Origin: Ficedula albicollis
Lineage: Eukaryota; Chordata; Aves; Passeriformes; Muscicapidae
DNA length: 64,000 bases
NCBI RefSeq assembly: GCF_000247815.1
Contig: NC_021677.1
Span: 12,596,040-12,660,039 of the forward strand
Direction: 5' to 3'
The stretch's first letter is position 1, and each line of letters begins with the position of its first letter. Positions 40,229 through 54,678 of this stretch are shown piece after piece. A program made the translations under genes and the position numbers. The notes under the pieces are model-generated. The model saw nothing but the letters and a program-made list of their open reading frames with translations. It did not search any database and was not told the DNA's origin.

Positions 40229-43200
40229 ATCTGCATGAAAAGACTTACTGACAAAAATTCAAATTTTTTAAGCTTTGAATTTTTTGTTTTGTTATTATGT
40301 CTGGATCTCAATGCTTACATAATGGTGTTATTGATTAAAGGGTTGCAGGCATATAAAAAGGAAATGAAAATTAAACGTTAAACAGTGAATTGAAGAAGGT
40401 AGAAATTAAAACCCATCTTAAAGCCAGAAGCTTTGGTCCCAAAATCTATCATGGTGATGGGAAAAATAGAAAGAAGCTACTACAATTTGAAAATATTACC
40501 ATTTTGTTCATTTAAAATTAGGATGTATTTACAGTTCTCTATATTTTTAACCATATTTTTAAGGCTGTAGTTGCAAAAATTATTTACAAGCTCTGAACAA
40601 GGAAGACACTAAGTATTTGTTTAGTAAGTGCTATTTTGCAGAAGTGAAACTGAGGCTTGGATCAAAAAAGCAATTTTATAAAAGACTTGGGAAATCCATG
40701 TCAGAATTGGGAGCTGAAATTCTTCCTCAGCTGTGTCCATTGCCTTCATTAAAAAGTGATCTTTTCCCTCTGTCCTTCTCCTCCATGCTTCTAAGGCTGA
40801 ATAACTAAGAAACACAACAAAATTAACTAGTAAGTTAACTATACCAAACATTATTTGTCACAAAATCTCCAGTCATATAGAGATATGTATGCATGCGTAC
40901 ATATACATATTTTTAATGTGTGTATATATATATATATATACACATATATTGACCAGGAATTTCTGCCTGTTTTTTTTTGCTGTCTCTCTATTTATTTGAG
41001 ACACATTACTAGTATTATTTTCCTTAAGGTTTTGATAATCTCTCTCTATTTCTGTGCTTCAATAGCCTTTCTCCCCATAATAAATTCAAATATGTTTGGT
41101 GTTTTTTTGAAGTATAAAGCAGATAATAACCCTTAAGTCTTCACTGAGTTTGCATGCAAGTACTATTCCTTTTAATTTCAGTGGTTTTTTTTCTTGATTA
41201 AGGACTAAAGAGTTCGGGATTCCATTGCCTCAGCTTCAGAAAATGTTGAATGAGAAGAATTACGTTAGAAATAAAGCTTGCAGGTAGCAAACTATCACAA
41301 GCATTGATAAATCACAGAACTGGAGTGAAGCATTTGAGTAGGTCAGGGGACACCTAAATAGCATCAGGTGAGACTGTAATTGTTTTGGTGGTCTGGTACA
41401 AATGATAAATTTTACACAAATGATTTTGCCCGAAGTGTCATCACAGGACATGAAAATTTACCACTGAAGGGATGGTAATTTTCTTGCTTGTAAAATATAT
41501 TTCTTGCATAATTATTGGTATGTAAAAAACAAAAATATTTCCAAGCTATGTTATACCCCTGCTAAAGTCAAAAATGCAAGGTTTATTTAAGTCTTGGAGA
41601 ATTCTATTGCATAAATGCTAGAAGTTATAGTCCAGAAGAGATTTTAAAAAAAAAGTAATTTTCCTTGTGTGATGGAGAATCTTAAAAATACTCATATAAG
41701 CACAAGGAAATGCTGATATTTTGTATTGTGTTTTAAAAAATGCTACAGGGCAAATAAATATGAAGCAAATTCTTGGTTAACTGTTCCAATGTGTGCATTG
41801 AAAACCTTTTATCCAAACTCTATTTGTGCTGTGCAGGAACTCGTTCCCCAAGTGATGGACCTGTGCAGGTCAATGGGTGATTTCATGGAACATGAAACAT
41901 GTTCAGCTTGGGCTGTGTAGAGCTGATTAAATCTGGGTTGGGCTCTCATTTCTTCCTGCAGTGTGCATTGCTTTCATTTATCATCACATACCTTAAATCA
42001 GCACGGAATTAATGCAGCAAAGTACCTTAGGCTAAGACCAAGCCTTCCCAGTGCTTTAAGCCTAGGAATCATCCCTTTGAGTGCTGCCTGCCAGTGGATA
42101 GCTCAGCTCAGACACAGGGCAGTGCTGATCACAGCTTGCACAGGCACTCAGCTCTGAGCCAGGTCCTCTGTTACTGGCAGCACAAGCTGGGGAAAGAGGA
42201 GTGGGGCTTGGTCTCACTGGTGTGCATAGATATCCCAGTAATTCTATCTAATTTAGAGAAGTCACTCCAGATTTACACCAGCGCTACTGAAAATCAAAAT
42301 CTGGCCCATTGTCTTAGCAAAATACACCAAGTCAATATCAGTTCATTACAGAGAGGAAGAGAGAAAGGGAACGAGAGAGAAAACAAGGATTTCGTTAGCA
42401 ATGCATTCTGTAGTATAAAAGATAAAAAGGAATATCCAATTAACACACCACTATAATTGCTTGCAGACATTCTTTTTTATTTAAAGATGAAATAGCTAAG
42501 AGTTCTCATCAAAACTGGGGTCACAGCCTACATATTAAATGAAAGAAATTGATTGGGCTTTATTACACCCTGACTACTGCAAATGTGCCTCAATCACTGA
42601 TTGCTATAAATTTATTCTTATAAACTACTAATTGCCCAAGTCATAATGGTAACAATGGTATAATGAAATTATCTTGATCAAGCTGATGCACAAATTTTGC
42701 TTGACAACATGAGCAGTGTGAGAAAAAAGGAAAGAAGACATGCATACAAATACATAATGTTTCATTAAAATTAAAACCAATGTTAAAACAACTGTTCTCT
42801 GAAGTATACAAAGTTCTGTATTAGAAGAGCTTCCTTTAGAAAAATCATTTAAGGAGACAGGCATTTACATTTATAATAAAATGATCTTGCATTTTTTATT
42901 TGTCTTGAAAATTAATGACTTACTTAATCACATTTGATCAAAGGAGATAAGTTGATGTAGTCATGTGTTTCTGATTGCATTAAGCCTGATCCAGAGTGGC
43001 ATGATGGATATTTAATAGTCTTGCTGTCCCTCTATATCTTGTCACCATTTCTTGATATGCATGGATACTGTAGAGTACACCACAGCACAAAACTGTACTT
43101 TTAATAGAACAGACTAAGGTTAGAAAAAAGGCAATTCTCTTGGAGCTTACATGGTGGAGCTTTTAGAAGTAGGTTATCCACCATCAAAATAAATTTCTTT

Positions 43201-45664
43201 AACAGACAAACATCTCAGGTAACTCTATATATAGATATATAGCTTGAAGTATTTTCTCCTTTTAAAAGTGCATTTTGCTTCTGCGCTGCCTCTATTAAAA
43301 GATATTGCAATAATAGGTTTCAAGGACTAGGCACAGTGAAAGTATGTAGAAACAAAGATAGCCATCCAGAAAATGTAGGAAATTTCTAGAAGCTGGAATG
43401 CAGAGCATTGTGTAAAATGCATAAATTGGTGCTATTTATATTGTGCTAATAGCTGTTTCTACAAGTGTCAGCTGAGCCATTCATAGGCAATATTGGTATG
43501 TATGAGAAATTATTTCTGAGTAGTTCAAATGTAGTTCCAACTCTTTCCAAATTAATCTCACCAAAAATTTTATTTAAATTGATGCCTGATTCTTTCTCAC
43601 CAGAGTATTTCTTCAGTCTGAAACTGTCCTTTTATTCATGAGCATGTCTTGCTTTCCTCTCTCAAAACAGAGGTCCAAACTTTTATACAGGGGTCTAGTA
43701 TTTTCATTCTTCAGAATGAATTGCTCCTAAAATTGCTATAGTCGAGGTGATCCTATAGGAATGTAAAAAATTCAGAGACAACCAATCTGGAAGGGCTTCA
43801 GGAGCCCCTTCAGCTTAGCTGGCAATGCCCACCCCACTTGGGCTGGGTGTTTGCTAGGCTGCCCCACATTTTAATTTTCCAATTCCTGCAGTCTCTGTTT
43901 GTCCTATTGCCAGAAAGCTTTTCACCAGTGGCTAATCTAAATCCTTTTTGCTGCAGTTTATACTTAGTGACACTTGTTTCACGTGTAAGGACCATGGAAA
44001 ATGGTTTATTCCTCCAGTCTATGCAATATTTTTAGCTATGGGAAGTTTTGACTCTGCCTCTTCCCTCCTACTTATTCCACTCTTCCCACTTCCTTACTAT
44101 TGGTCTTTAAGCCCTAACATGATAAGGGCTGTTTTGAAAAGAAATATATCTATATTTGGGGAAACACACAGGAATTTGGGACAGAAATATCAAAAATCTT
44201 CAAACTACCAGGAATAAATCGTATTCGGGAGACCACACCTACAGCACCTAGTAGGTCAGGGGAGTGACCCAGGCTCAGACATTTCTCACCCCTATATTCA
44301 TAATTCTGTGGCACCTATTCTATTCTAATTAAGTGGTAGGAAATAATAAGATTATTCTGAGACGTAGTTGTGTGTTTAGTGAAGCATTGGGACTCTGCTG
44401 TGGTGTTAGTGGAGTTGCAGACAGAGTTTGTTTGGTTTAGAATGCAATATTATTACTATTTATTGCTTTATTATTATTTAGAATTAAATTCAGTCAGCAT
44501 TTTCTTTAACACTGCTAAATTCTCTGAAAGAAAAAAAAACCAAGAAGCAACATTTTTCAAACCTAGAAGCATTTATTTTTTATGACTTTTTTTTTGTCTC
44601 CATTGAATTTTTCCTTATGTTATTGATTTTAGTTGCTGTTTTTGGGTGGACTTGTCCTATGACTGGCTAGCTTTTGAAAAGACCTGTGTTTCTACAAGTG
44701 GGCATGTTTATGGATTCAGACTATAGATGAAAGAGAAACTGGCCCGGACAGGACAAAAAATAACAAATCCCAAAAAATGTGTCAGAGAACAGGAAATAGT
44801 GTAACAATATTTAAAAGAGAATGGTGGAGTTTTTAATCTATTATCTAGGGTGAGGGAGCTCCTTATATTATTAATGTAGTCAGCAAATGGTACCTGGAAT
44901 GCTATTTTGTGCAATACCCCTATTATTTCTGAAATTTGTAAAACAAGAGTGCATAAGTTGAGGTTTCAAAATGGCCTGTTCACATAATGCTGTAACACTT
45001 GCTATCTGTCTTACTCATCCGTTCCTCTACCCATCTATCTCTGTATCTATCAGGAAATGACAGTCCTAACTTACTTTAAACTCTCCAAAGGTATATTCTT
45101 AAATTTTAATGTTGGAAAAGCTTCATGACGACTGGTACTTTGGCTTAATGTGGTATCGCTTCTGACAGCTGCCTCTGTAAGAAAAGCAAAGGATGACTGC
45201 ATTACTGTCACTTTCTGTCACATTCTGGTTGCCAAACTCTTGCAGGGATGATGACAGTGAACCAAACAAGAGTGACAAAGGGAGTCAAAGCTGTGATTTT
45301 GAATAAGGAAGAGTGGACACTTGAATTCCATTTTGTTCCTGCCGTTCATTCTGTTCTGCTTGTGAACTTCGTGGCATGGTGCTTGCTCCCATTTTTTAAA
45401 TTATTTGTTCTTTGGGACTTTCACCTGCTTTTGGCACTCTAAAAAGCCCCAAAAAATAACTGCTAACAAGCCCAGAGCAGGTCAGAATATGAACAGAAAA
45501 ATAGTTGTATTCGTGGAATGTACTTGAAGGAGAAGGAAAACTCATGGGCATGATGTCCATGTATGGAAATTGTATGGAAAGCAGCTTGCACTTGTAGGTG
45601 CAATGAAACTGTGACCTTATTTTCAAGGCAAAAAATGTGGATTACACAAATTAACACCTTAGAT
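40229..45664. other. Non-coding AT-rich DNA, no supported gene
   Basis: About 5.4 kb with a TA microsatellite at 40923-40940. I recognise no gene or transposon. The segment 41930-42240 is less AT-rich and carries a 120-codon plus-strand frame (42094-42456) without any recognisable domain. Confidence 0.55.
40923..40950 (+). repeat. (TA)n microsatellite
   Basis: Nine TA units, continuing imperfectly through CACATATATT. Ordinary length. Confidence 0.9.
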
Positions 45665-45982
45665 TAGATATTGGGCAAAAAAAGTCACTATTGCGAGGGT
45701 GGTGAGACACTGGAAGAGGTTGCCCAGAGAAGTTGCCTCAACCCTGGAAATGTTCAAGGCCAGGCTAAATGGAGCTCTGAGAAACCTGGTCTGGTGAAAG
45801 GTTCCCTGCCCATGGCAGGGGCTTGGAGCTGGATGACCTCAACCCTGGAAATGTTCAAGGCCAGGCTAAATGGAGCTCTGAGAAACCTGGTCTGGTGAAA
45901 GGTTCCCTGCCCATGGCAGGGGCTTGGAGCTGGATGATCTTTAGGATCCCTACTAAAACAGACCATTCCATGATTCTATGAA
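45665..45982 (+). mobile_element. CR1 LINE 3' end with internal 101-bp tandem duplication
   Basis: Sense-orientation CR1 3' end. It starts in the AGATATTGGGCAAAAAAAG block, continues through GAGGGTGGTGAGACACTGG, TTGCCCAGAGAAG, CTGCCCATGGCAGGGGCTTGG and GGATGATCTTTAGGATCCC, and closes with the terminal CCATGATTCTATGA repeat. A typical copy has the middle block once; here positions 45736-45836 are repeated without any mismatch at 45837-45937. The copy is 5'-truncated and codes for nothing; the repeated peptide seen in one plus-strand frame is only this duplication translated. The exactness of the repeat implies that the duplication is recent compared with the insertion, or is an assembly error. 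Confidence 0.9.
45736..45937 (+). repeat. Two perfect tandem copies of a 101-bp CR1 segment
   Basis: Copy one is 45736-45836 and copy two is 45837-45937. Base-by-base reading shows no difference between them. Both begin CCTCAACCCTGG and end GGAGCTGGATGA. The sequence that follows copy two (TCTTTAGGATCCC) is the normal CR1 continuation, so copy one is followed by a junction back to the start of the unit. Confidence 0.95.
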
Positions 45983-46115
45983 GCAACCTGGTTTTCACTT
46001 ATTAGTTTTTTGTATTGAAGCTTAGTAGTGTGACACTGCCTCAGTTTGAAACCAAATGCAAATTTCTCTGAGTGCCAGTAATGGCCAGGATTAAGGCTGG
46101 AGCAGAGATTATTGC

Positions 46116-46155
<40 letters not shown>

Positions 46156-47025
46156 TTTGTTGACTGGGATTCTAAACAATTTTGCTGTGCTCTAATAAGA
46201 AAGGGAGGTTTCTGCAATTGACAGACAACTCAAGCTACAAGAAAGCTCTATGCATAGTGTTAACCACTTTATGGAGAGATAAGCCAGGAGGGACTAAGAA
46301 GGAATGAAAATAAATCAGTGTGACTAGTAATAGGAAACAAAAACTGCTTTGATAATTATTTTTGATAATTATTATCCGTGCTAAGATGGAATTATTACTT
46401 CAGTATACTATTAAATGTTAGTGAGAGTTGTTACCTGTGGCTGATTTACTAAGTATCTATGAGAATATGGCTCTACTAAATCCACAGTGTTTGGTATTTT
46501 GTGTCATTGTTCTTCAAAGAGGAGATTCCCTGTTTCCTGAATGTTCTCTGGTATCATCAGCTGAAATGTGCTGCAGCAGTCACAGGAGAGAATGCTGTGA
46601 CAGATTGCAAAACAGTGCTGTTTATGTTTCAAGTTCCATTAGGAAGGAGCTGTTTTAGGAATCACATCCACTGTGGTATTTCAGATTCTGGAAAATGTTT
46701 TTTCAAAGGGCCTTGCACTGGGAGGTAATGAAACATTTGTTTAGTTTACTTAGTTTTGAACTAAAGAGAATTTGACAATGTTCAAAGTGGAGCCCAGGTG
46801 AGCCACAAGTCTGATCCAGCTTGCTGGTGTCTGTGGTCCTAGTTCTAGAGCAGCATTCAAATATCTTTAGAAAAAGGCATTTCCTGAGAATATTCCTTGC
46901 TGTTTATTTTAGGAAACTGCTGGCTTTTTTTCCAGCAGTGTAGACTCAGAGAGTTGTTTTGTATTCCTAGGAAGGATATCTATAGTGCTGACAGAGTTCT
47001 GTGGAAAATTTTTACAAGAGGGACA
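45983..47025. other. Non-coding DNA, no supported gene
   Basis: Contains the AT microsatellite at 46116-46154 and otherwise AT-rich unique sequence. No gene is recognised. Confidence 0.55.
46116..46154 (+). repeat. (AT)n microsatellite
   Basis: About 19 alternating AT units with one C interruption at 46143. Ordinary vertebrate dinucleotide repeat. Confidence 0.93.
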
Positions 47026-48096
<1,071 letters not shown>

Positions 48097-50104
48097 ATAA
48101 AAAAAATTCTAGTAAGACTGACTGGTTTATCAGAGGTCAGAATTTGAAATCAAAAGCTGACAGTATACAGCAGAAACTTAATCCATCTTCTTTAACCACT
48201 GTAGTTAGGCTTCTCTGCAACAGCAAAAGTTTATGTGGAGTTCAGATAAGTTCTCACTGTTCTAGGAATCAGTCATGTGTTTGTATGTTCGAGTTATGAC
48301 AAAACTTTGTGATATAATTTCCTAAATCAGACATTAAGTGTAGGAAACTATATGACTGCAAAGTATGCCATGGGTATTATTTCAGACACATACTCTCACT
48401 TTTAAACTTTATTCACACTAAAAATAGGTGCTTCCAGTCCTAAAACAAGAGCATGGTTGAAGGTCAGTTAGTAATTAACTCTTGGATGCAAGTCATTGGT
48501 GTTAGAAGGGTATTCTTCACTTGTTTTGTGGTGCAGAACAAATGCTTCATTAATCAGAAACCTATCAGCCTGAGATTGAAAACTAATAAAATCAAGTGCT
48601 ATGGTTCGACATTGCTGGGGACATCTCTTAATACACAGATTTCTTCATGCAATTTTCAGCATAAGTTCTGCATTTTTTTCTTGATTGGGAGGATTTCAGA
48701 AGACTTTTAATAACCCAGCTCCTGTGAGAAAAGGACCAAAGCTTTCTTTTCACAAACAAGAAAAGAAGGGATGAAAATTTTTCTATAAAATATCTAGAAT
48801 TCTCTTTTTTTTTCACACAAATTATGGCCATTATAATCTCTTCAATACTGTGGGAGGAAAAAAAAAGACATTTATAAAAAGCCATAATGAGCTACCAAAA
48901 TGCTGGTTATGTTTGGGGTTTTTTTTCCTTTAGTGAAAAACCTCCATGTACTTCAGTTCTGAATATTTTGTTTTCTTCTGAAAGGAAGGATGAAAAATTA
49001 GTATGAGGCATAATTCTTTTCCTCACAGTGGAGTAGAATTTGAGGAGCAGTCACTTGAGGAAATCAGCTCCTTGGTCACCTTGCTATGAACCATGGGCTC
49101 TGAACATATGGGGTTTAAGAGTGTGATGAAAAATCTTGTTGGGTTTTGTGAGTTTTTGGTTTTAATCCTTATTTTGAAGCCTGAGGTTTTTCTGAGGCAG
49201 ATTATTTTATTCATTATATTTTGTGATTTCACTGTGGTTTATAATTTTAGCAGAGGTTTAAAGAAAAAAAGCATAGAAAGTAAGGGGAAGAGTTTACATG
49301 TTCATTTGGAAAATTCTCAACATTGCTTTTTTATCTCTGCAAAAATCATGTTATAAATATCTGGACCTCAAAAGCTTGTTTTTGTTGTTATTGATTTTTT
49401 AAAATAAAATGTTGATAACTATGCCTTTTCAAAAGTAAAATTTTCCCAGCTGCTCAACTGGCTTTGGGAGAAAATGCAGAGGCAGAGCAGAAAGTTCTCA
49501 TCATAAATAGTTGATAGACTAGGCCATTACAAAATCACATTGTGATATTTTATATTTTACTGGTTGTCACTTTGCCATTTTGATGACTATGTTACCATTT
49601 TGACTATTTTACCATTCAAATATATCACCACAGTACAGACCCTTGATGTTACAATCTGACAAACTTCTGTGTACTTTTACTGTAATCCAAGAACTTTCAG
49701 AGAACAGATTGTTATGGCTATCACTGTCATATTGTTTTCCACTTTTTTGCTGGGCTGAACAGTGATAGAAACAGATTAAATTTTATAGGTAGATGCATGG
49801 TTAGGATATCTTGTAAAATAAATATTCAAGCTTCTATATGGTTTCAGCTATCTGAATGTTTCTTTTGGTATTTGTCACTTGACTTTAAAAGATTTTAAAC
49901 TCTAAAATATAATCAGGTTCTTCAGCAGTTTCTAAAATTTAATTTTTAAAAATATATGGAGGAAAAGATTTTGGAAAGACAGTGCAGTAATTTTCTTTGC
50001 AAAGCTTCTTTGTATTATACAGGCCAGCTGTTGAAAAATAATAAATTGAAGGCAGAGCCAACCCAAGATTTAAGGGTTTGGTTTTTAAAAAATTCACAAG
50101 GTGT
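48097..50104. other. Non-coding AT-rich DNA, no supported gene
   Basis: Unique AT-rich sequence. Short frames of up to about 87 codons have no recognisable content. No transposon is identified. Confidence 0.55.
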
Positions 50105-50192
50105 GATTCTTGGGGTGTCTTGTGCAGGGCAGGAGTTGTACTCTGATGCTCCTTAGGGTCTCTTCCAATTCAGGACATTTTATGTTTCTGTG
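50105..50192 (+). mobile_element. CR1 LINE, 3' end fragment
   Basis: The blocks GATTCTTGGGGTGTCTTGTG, CAGGGCAGGAGTTGTACTC, TGATGCTCCTTAGGGTCTC and TTCCAATTCAGGACATTTTA, followed by TGTTTCTGTG, match a CR1 subfamily 3' end in the sense orientation. The terminal octamer repeat is degenerate. It is truncated and non-coding. Confidence 0.82.
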
Positions 50193-51289
50193 GTTGGAGT
50201 AAAATTTATTTTAAATTGCAGCAGGTGTCTTTCCAACTCAACTGACTGCTGATCTGTCCTTTCCCAGGAAAAGGTGAGATTCTTCTTAAAAGGAAAATTT
50301 CTAGTTGACTCACAATCTAGAGCTGTGATCTTCACTTTTCGCTCAGTTACCTCTCCGCAGAGCAAAATACTCAGCTTTTAGGAGAGAGAGGAGCTTCTAC
50401 TCCTTTGTGAAGATTTTTAAAAAGTAGTGCAGGAGTTCTTCTTTTGGACTTGATAGGATGTCTGAAAATTTCCTTATGTCATAGATGGAATGGATAACTT
50501 TTAAATGAGGTTTCAGACTTGTGAATTCCTAATGAGAGTTAAAGAGAACTCTGAAACACTAGAACAAATTGCTGTAAAAACTAGAAGAAAGGGTGCTGAT
50601 TATCAAAGTTTGGCCAGGTGATTCTTACAGAACCCTCCTGCAAGGAAGATATGGAAAGAAGCAGAGTGAAAAGAAAATGACAAGTGCTAAAAAGGCACTT
50701 TTATTTTTGCCAAATATATGGCAGGATACAATTTTAAGAAACGTGGGGGAAGAGAACAAAATGAAATATAAGAGGAGAAAGGGCCAAAAGGCAAGATTTG
50801 TTAATTTTGTTGATGTATGCTGCAAATTGTAGCAGAATTATTCCTAATGATCATTCTTTTTTTGCAGTTGTGGTGTCCAGCAATCTTGGTACAAAAACAT
50901 CTCTCATTCCTAAATGACAAATTCAATTCAGTCCATCAGCACAGAGTTCTAGGAAGAAACTGGACTCATTTCACTCAATTATTAGAGAATGCTGGGCATG
51001 AGTTCAATGCCAAGCACTTGGAAGTCTGAGCTCTGATTTACTCCCAGCAGCTTATGAACCTGTAAAGGCTGCTGGCAGGAGGAGCATCTCTTACATCCTT
51101 TGTCTCACACAGTCGGTCCTTTGTGCAGAGAACTTCACAAGCAAGCAGTTTTTCCCTTTTTATTGTGATCTGCGCCTTCATCCTCTTAATCTCCCTCTCA
51201 GTGCTGAACCCAGCCATCATGTGCTTCAACAGTTTTAGCACTCCATAAATTATAGACAGTAAAACTCCTTGCCCTTTCCCACCCATGTG

Positions 51290-51540
51290 CCCCCTTTGTG
51301 TCCTTCCTTGCCTTCGTGTTCTGTTCCTCGCCTCCTCCTGCACAGAACTCCGTCTCAGTGGGTTTTATTTCTGTTTTTCTGGCTTTGACTCTTCAGAGTG
51401 CAGATTTCCCTCAGGCAAACCTTCTCAGGGCTGACTCAGCAGCCAGTGGCATTTGTCAATTCATTGATCACTCTCCTCCAGCAGTGGGAAGGGGAAACTC
51501 GCCGAGTCAGCAGCGAGCAGCCGGCCTTTGAGAGGATTAG
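51290..51540. promoter_or_regulatory. Possible enhancer with paired AP-1/MAF-like motifs
   Basis: GCTGACTCAGCAG at 51430-51442 contains a full TGACTCA AP-1 core in a MAF-recognition-like frame. GAGTCAGCAG at 51504-51513 carries a second half-site of the same class about 70 bases away. The region is less AT-rich than its flanks and includes several CpGs (for example 51500-51522). This is inference from motifs only; there is no evidence of transcription or conservation. Confidence 0.25.
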
Positions 51541-53244
51541 GCTGTGAGAACCTCCAAATTAAAAATAAAGAGATTTCTGATTTCTCTGCTCTGGGACTTT
51601 CAAAATGAATTTAAAAAAAGTCTCTCAACCCTCTTGCTTCATTCAACTGTAATTTTTCTTATTAATTCCTTCTCATTTTCCAAAAGACGACTCTCCTGTG
51701 GAAAAGGAAATTGTGCTTTACATCTTTAAAGGATTTTACATTTTATTCTATTTCTTGTTATAACTCTACATTCACATAAGTCAAACAAGAAAGCACTTCA
51801 CATACTAGAATATGTCCCTGCTCCAATTTTCAGTGGGGCATGATCCAAGTTTAAAGATGTTTTTTCATTACTGGCCCTCTCTCCCCCTTCCCCATCCCTT
51901 CTTTTACTTACATCTCTGTAATCCTTGCAGGAGAGTGCTGGTTGGGGAGAAAGAACAAATGGTTGAGTTGGGGATAAATAAGGTTCCTTCTTAATTCTCT
52001 GAGAAAAGAAGCTGTTTTATCTCAACTGAAGAAAAACTACAGCATTTCGACTGCTACAAATTCTCCCTAGGCTAAATTTATTTTCTTAGAGGACCCAAAA
52101 TTTCTGAAGAGTAGAATTTTCTAAATAGCTCTTCAGTGAGCATTTCCATGGGAGCTGGGCTGAACAGCTCTTTTCTTGCCTCCCTATCTTTTCTTTCCCT
52201 CCCTATAAATATGTTCTAGACTCTTATCTCTTTGTCAGGAAACAGATATGCAGATTCTCCTTAAAAGCCTCATCTTTTGTCATGGTAGGGGAGCTGAGGG
52301 TTTGCACAATGGGCACTCATCTAATGGTATCTTATATTTTCGTTTCCTGAATATTACTGCACCAACTATCCCATGTGAAGCAAGTGCAATTGTTTGTAGC
52401 TAGGGCACAGGCTGTGTGCATTCCATTCTCCTCCCCATTGCTCTCTTTTCCCTCCTTTGCTGTTTAGTGTCACTTGTACATGAAAAGGAGTGGAGCTCAG
52501 ATTTGGGATTTTGCGAGCATTGTTTTTATGCCTAATTTTGTACAATGAAGTGATAAGACAAAAGAATTCCATCCTTGGCAATGAAGTTTTGAATTATTTA
52601 AAAGCTCACTTGGAGACTATTTTCAAGTGTTCTCTCTAAAGACACCATGAGCCTCAAGCCTGCAACCCTTTGTTCAGGGACTTGAATGTAAATATCATTG
52701 TTTTTGCTACTGAATTCAAGAGTCATGAAGATTCTGTGTCTCATGGATGATCAGAACACCTCAATGGTCTCTTTTCTTTTCCTCAAATAATAGAAGACTT
52801 TTAAAGGGAATCAAGTTGTTTAACTTATTGATGGTCCCTCACCAGGCTCAGGGTGGATAAAAGTGGTGATAGTTTTAGCAGATGTCATAATTGCTGTGGT
52901 CTTTCTAGCACAAAATGAGAGAAGGAATGATATAACATGTAGCATCTCTCTGAACCTGCTGACAGAAATATAAACTCCTTTCCATTCAAATTGAATTGCT
53001 GCCTGCAATATAAAAGTAAAAAACAACAACATTAATTTGTTTTAAAGATTATAAAAAGGTCTTTCACTCCATAATGTGGATAATCATTATTGGCAAAAAA
53101 AAAAAAAAGGAACACAGGCCCAGAAAAATGCTACTGTATTGCTTAGTTTTAACAAAACTTTAACTACTGGCTCTTTTTAATGCAGTTAAAAAAAATATAG
53201 ATTGTCTGCTCTCGTGTTTACCTGACCAATAATCTATGAACATC

Positions 53245-53268
53245 TGTAAAGGTGTCTACACCTTTACA
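53245..53268. repeat. 24-base near-palindrome (11-bp arms)
   Basis: TGTAAAGGTGT at 53245-53255, two central bases CT, then the exact reverse complement at 53258-53268. The almost continuous symmetry is compatible with a dimeric binding site (the AGGTGT/ACACCT core is T-box-like), a cruciform, or chance. Confidence 0.8.
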
Positions 53269-53425
53269 AGAATTGAATACCATTTAATCCACATTTTGAG
53301 GGTTGTTCATCCCCTTTAATCATTGTGTTTCTACATATCACAAATGTAGAAATGTAACAACAATAATACTAATTATATAATTTTAGTCTTCCAAATGGCA
53401 GGAGAAACTTGCTATTAAAAGTGGC

Positions 53426-53455
53426 TATATATATATATATATGTATGTATATATA
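53426..53455 (+). repeat. (TA)n microsatellite
   Basis: Imperfect TA dinucleotide run with two TG substitutions near its middle. Ordinary. Confidence 0.9.
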
Positions 53456-54678
53456 AGCACATTTTTCCTGTGTTTTGAGTCTCAGCAGACTTCAGGAGGA
53501 AGAATGTGCATTGCAATCAGGATAGTTGTCAGGATGCTGAACTGCAAGTCTAAAGTTCACGTGTCAGATCCAGGTTCTGTGAAACACTTTGCTTACCTTT
53601 ATTTAGTTTAGTTTGGTAAACTCTGCTTAGTTTAACAAGTTTAGTACTTGTTTCAAGGGAATTAGCACATTTGGGAAGCTGAGGTCCCAGGAGAAATTTG
53701 AAGGAAGTTATGGTGCTCAGTCTGTGTGAAAATAATACCATGTACTCTGAGTTTAACATGAAATTGTTTAGAGCTTTGTCACAAATCTGATAATGATAAG
53801 TAATAGCTGCTTGCTAAAGTTCAAAACTGGGATACACATTTTCTCTTTTAATATTGCAAATAGACTCCTCTTGAATCTGTCAGAAAACCAGGTGTTTGAA
53901 ATGTGAAGTCCAGAGTTCAATTTTTCCTTCTCCAAAGTTTATCTTTTGCTGTGCACATCTTTGACATTATTTCATCCATTAAATTCTTTCCTAGTACTTG
54001 ATGTAATGTCCAAATTTTCAATGATGTGTGGTTATTCGCCACTGGCTAGACAACAATATAACTTTGCCTATACACTTTATTTGACTTCTTTAATAATCCC
54101 TATTTCTATGCCTTTCCTGAATGGCAAACAGATATCCCTGCCATGACTTAAAGTTGTAGGAGGTTTGTTGTGTTGTGCTGGGGAGGAATGTTTGGATTTT
54201 CTACTGCTATTAAAATTGAATGAAAATACATTTTTGTTTTTTTAGTGAATGACTTTTTGCTTAAGGAAAAGTTAACACAACTTTTGAGTGATAAAAATAA
54301 TTTACCTACAGATTAACAAGGAGATTTGACATTATTTTCATAGAACTTGTGTGCTGTGCATATTATACACCCACCTCTTGTGCTTGAATGTGTATTGAAT
54401 GTTTTCAGGTTCTAATCTGACTCAGCAGTCACAGAAACATGAAAATAATCTGCTTCTATGGCAATTTGCTAAGCATGTGATTTTTATTACGTGGTTCATT
54501 GTAAAGAGTCAGGTTATGGCTGGATCTTGTGGATACTAAACAGCAGGAGAACTGAAGTGTCTACAAAGAAAAGATCATAGGAGGAAAAAGACACCTTCTG
54601 GAGAACCAGTGTTGGAAAACAAACATAAATAAACAAAGCAAAACCATATAAGTATGAAAAGCAATGCAAAGGTTTTAG

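Larger units (their letters stand above)
50193..54678. other. Non-coding DNA with one regulatory-looking interval
   Basis: No supported gene. The stretch holds the AP-1/MAF-like patch at 51290-51540, a 24-base near-palindrome at 53245-53268, and a TA microsatellite at 53426-53455. Minus-strand frames near 51038-51343 (101 codons) have no recognisable domain. Confidence 0.55.

Noticed and set aside
45671..45898. Frame with a duplicated peptide that looked like a repeat protein
   Set aside because: It is the 101-bp duplicated CR1 3' end, a non-coding part of the element.
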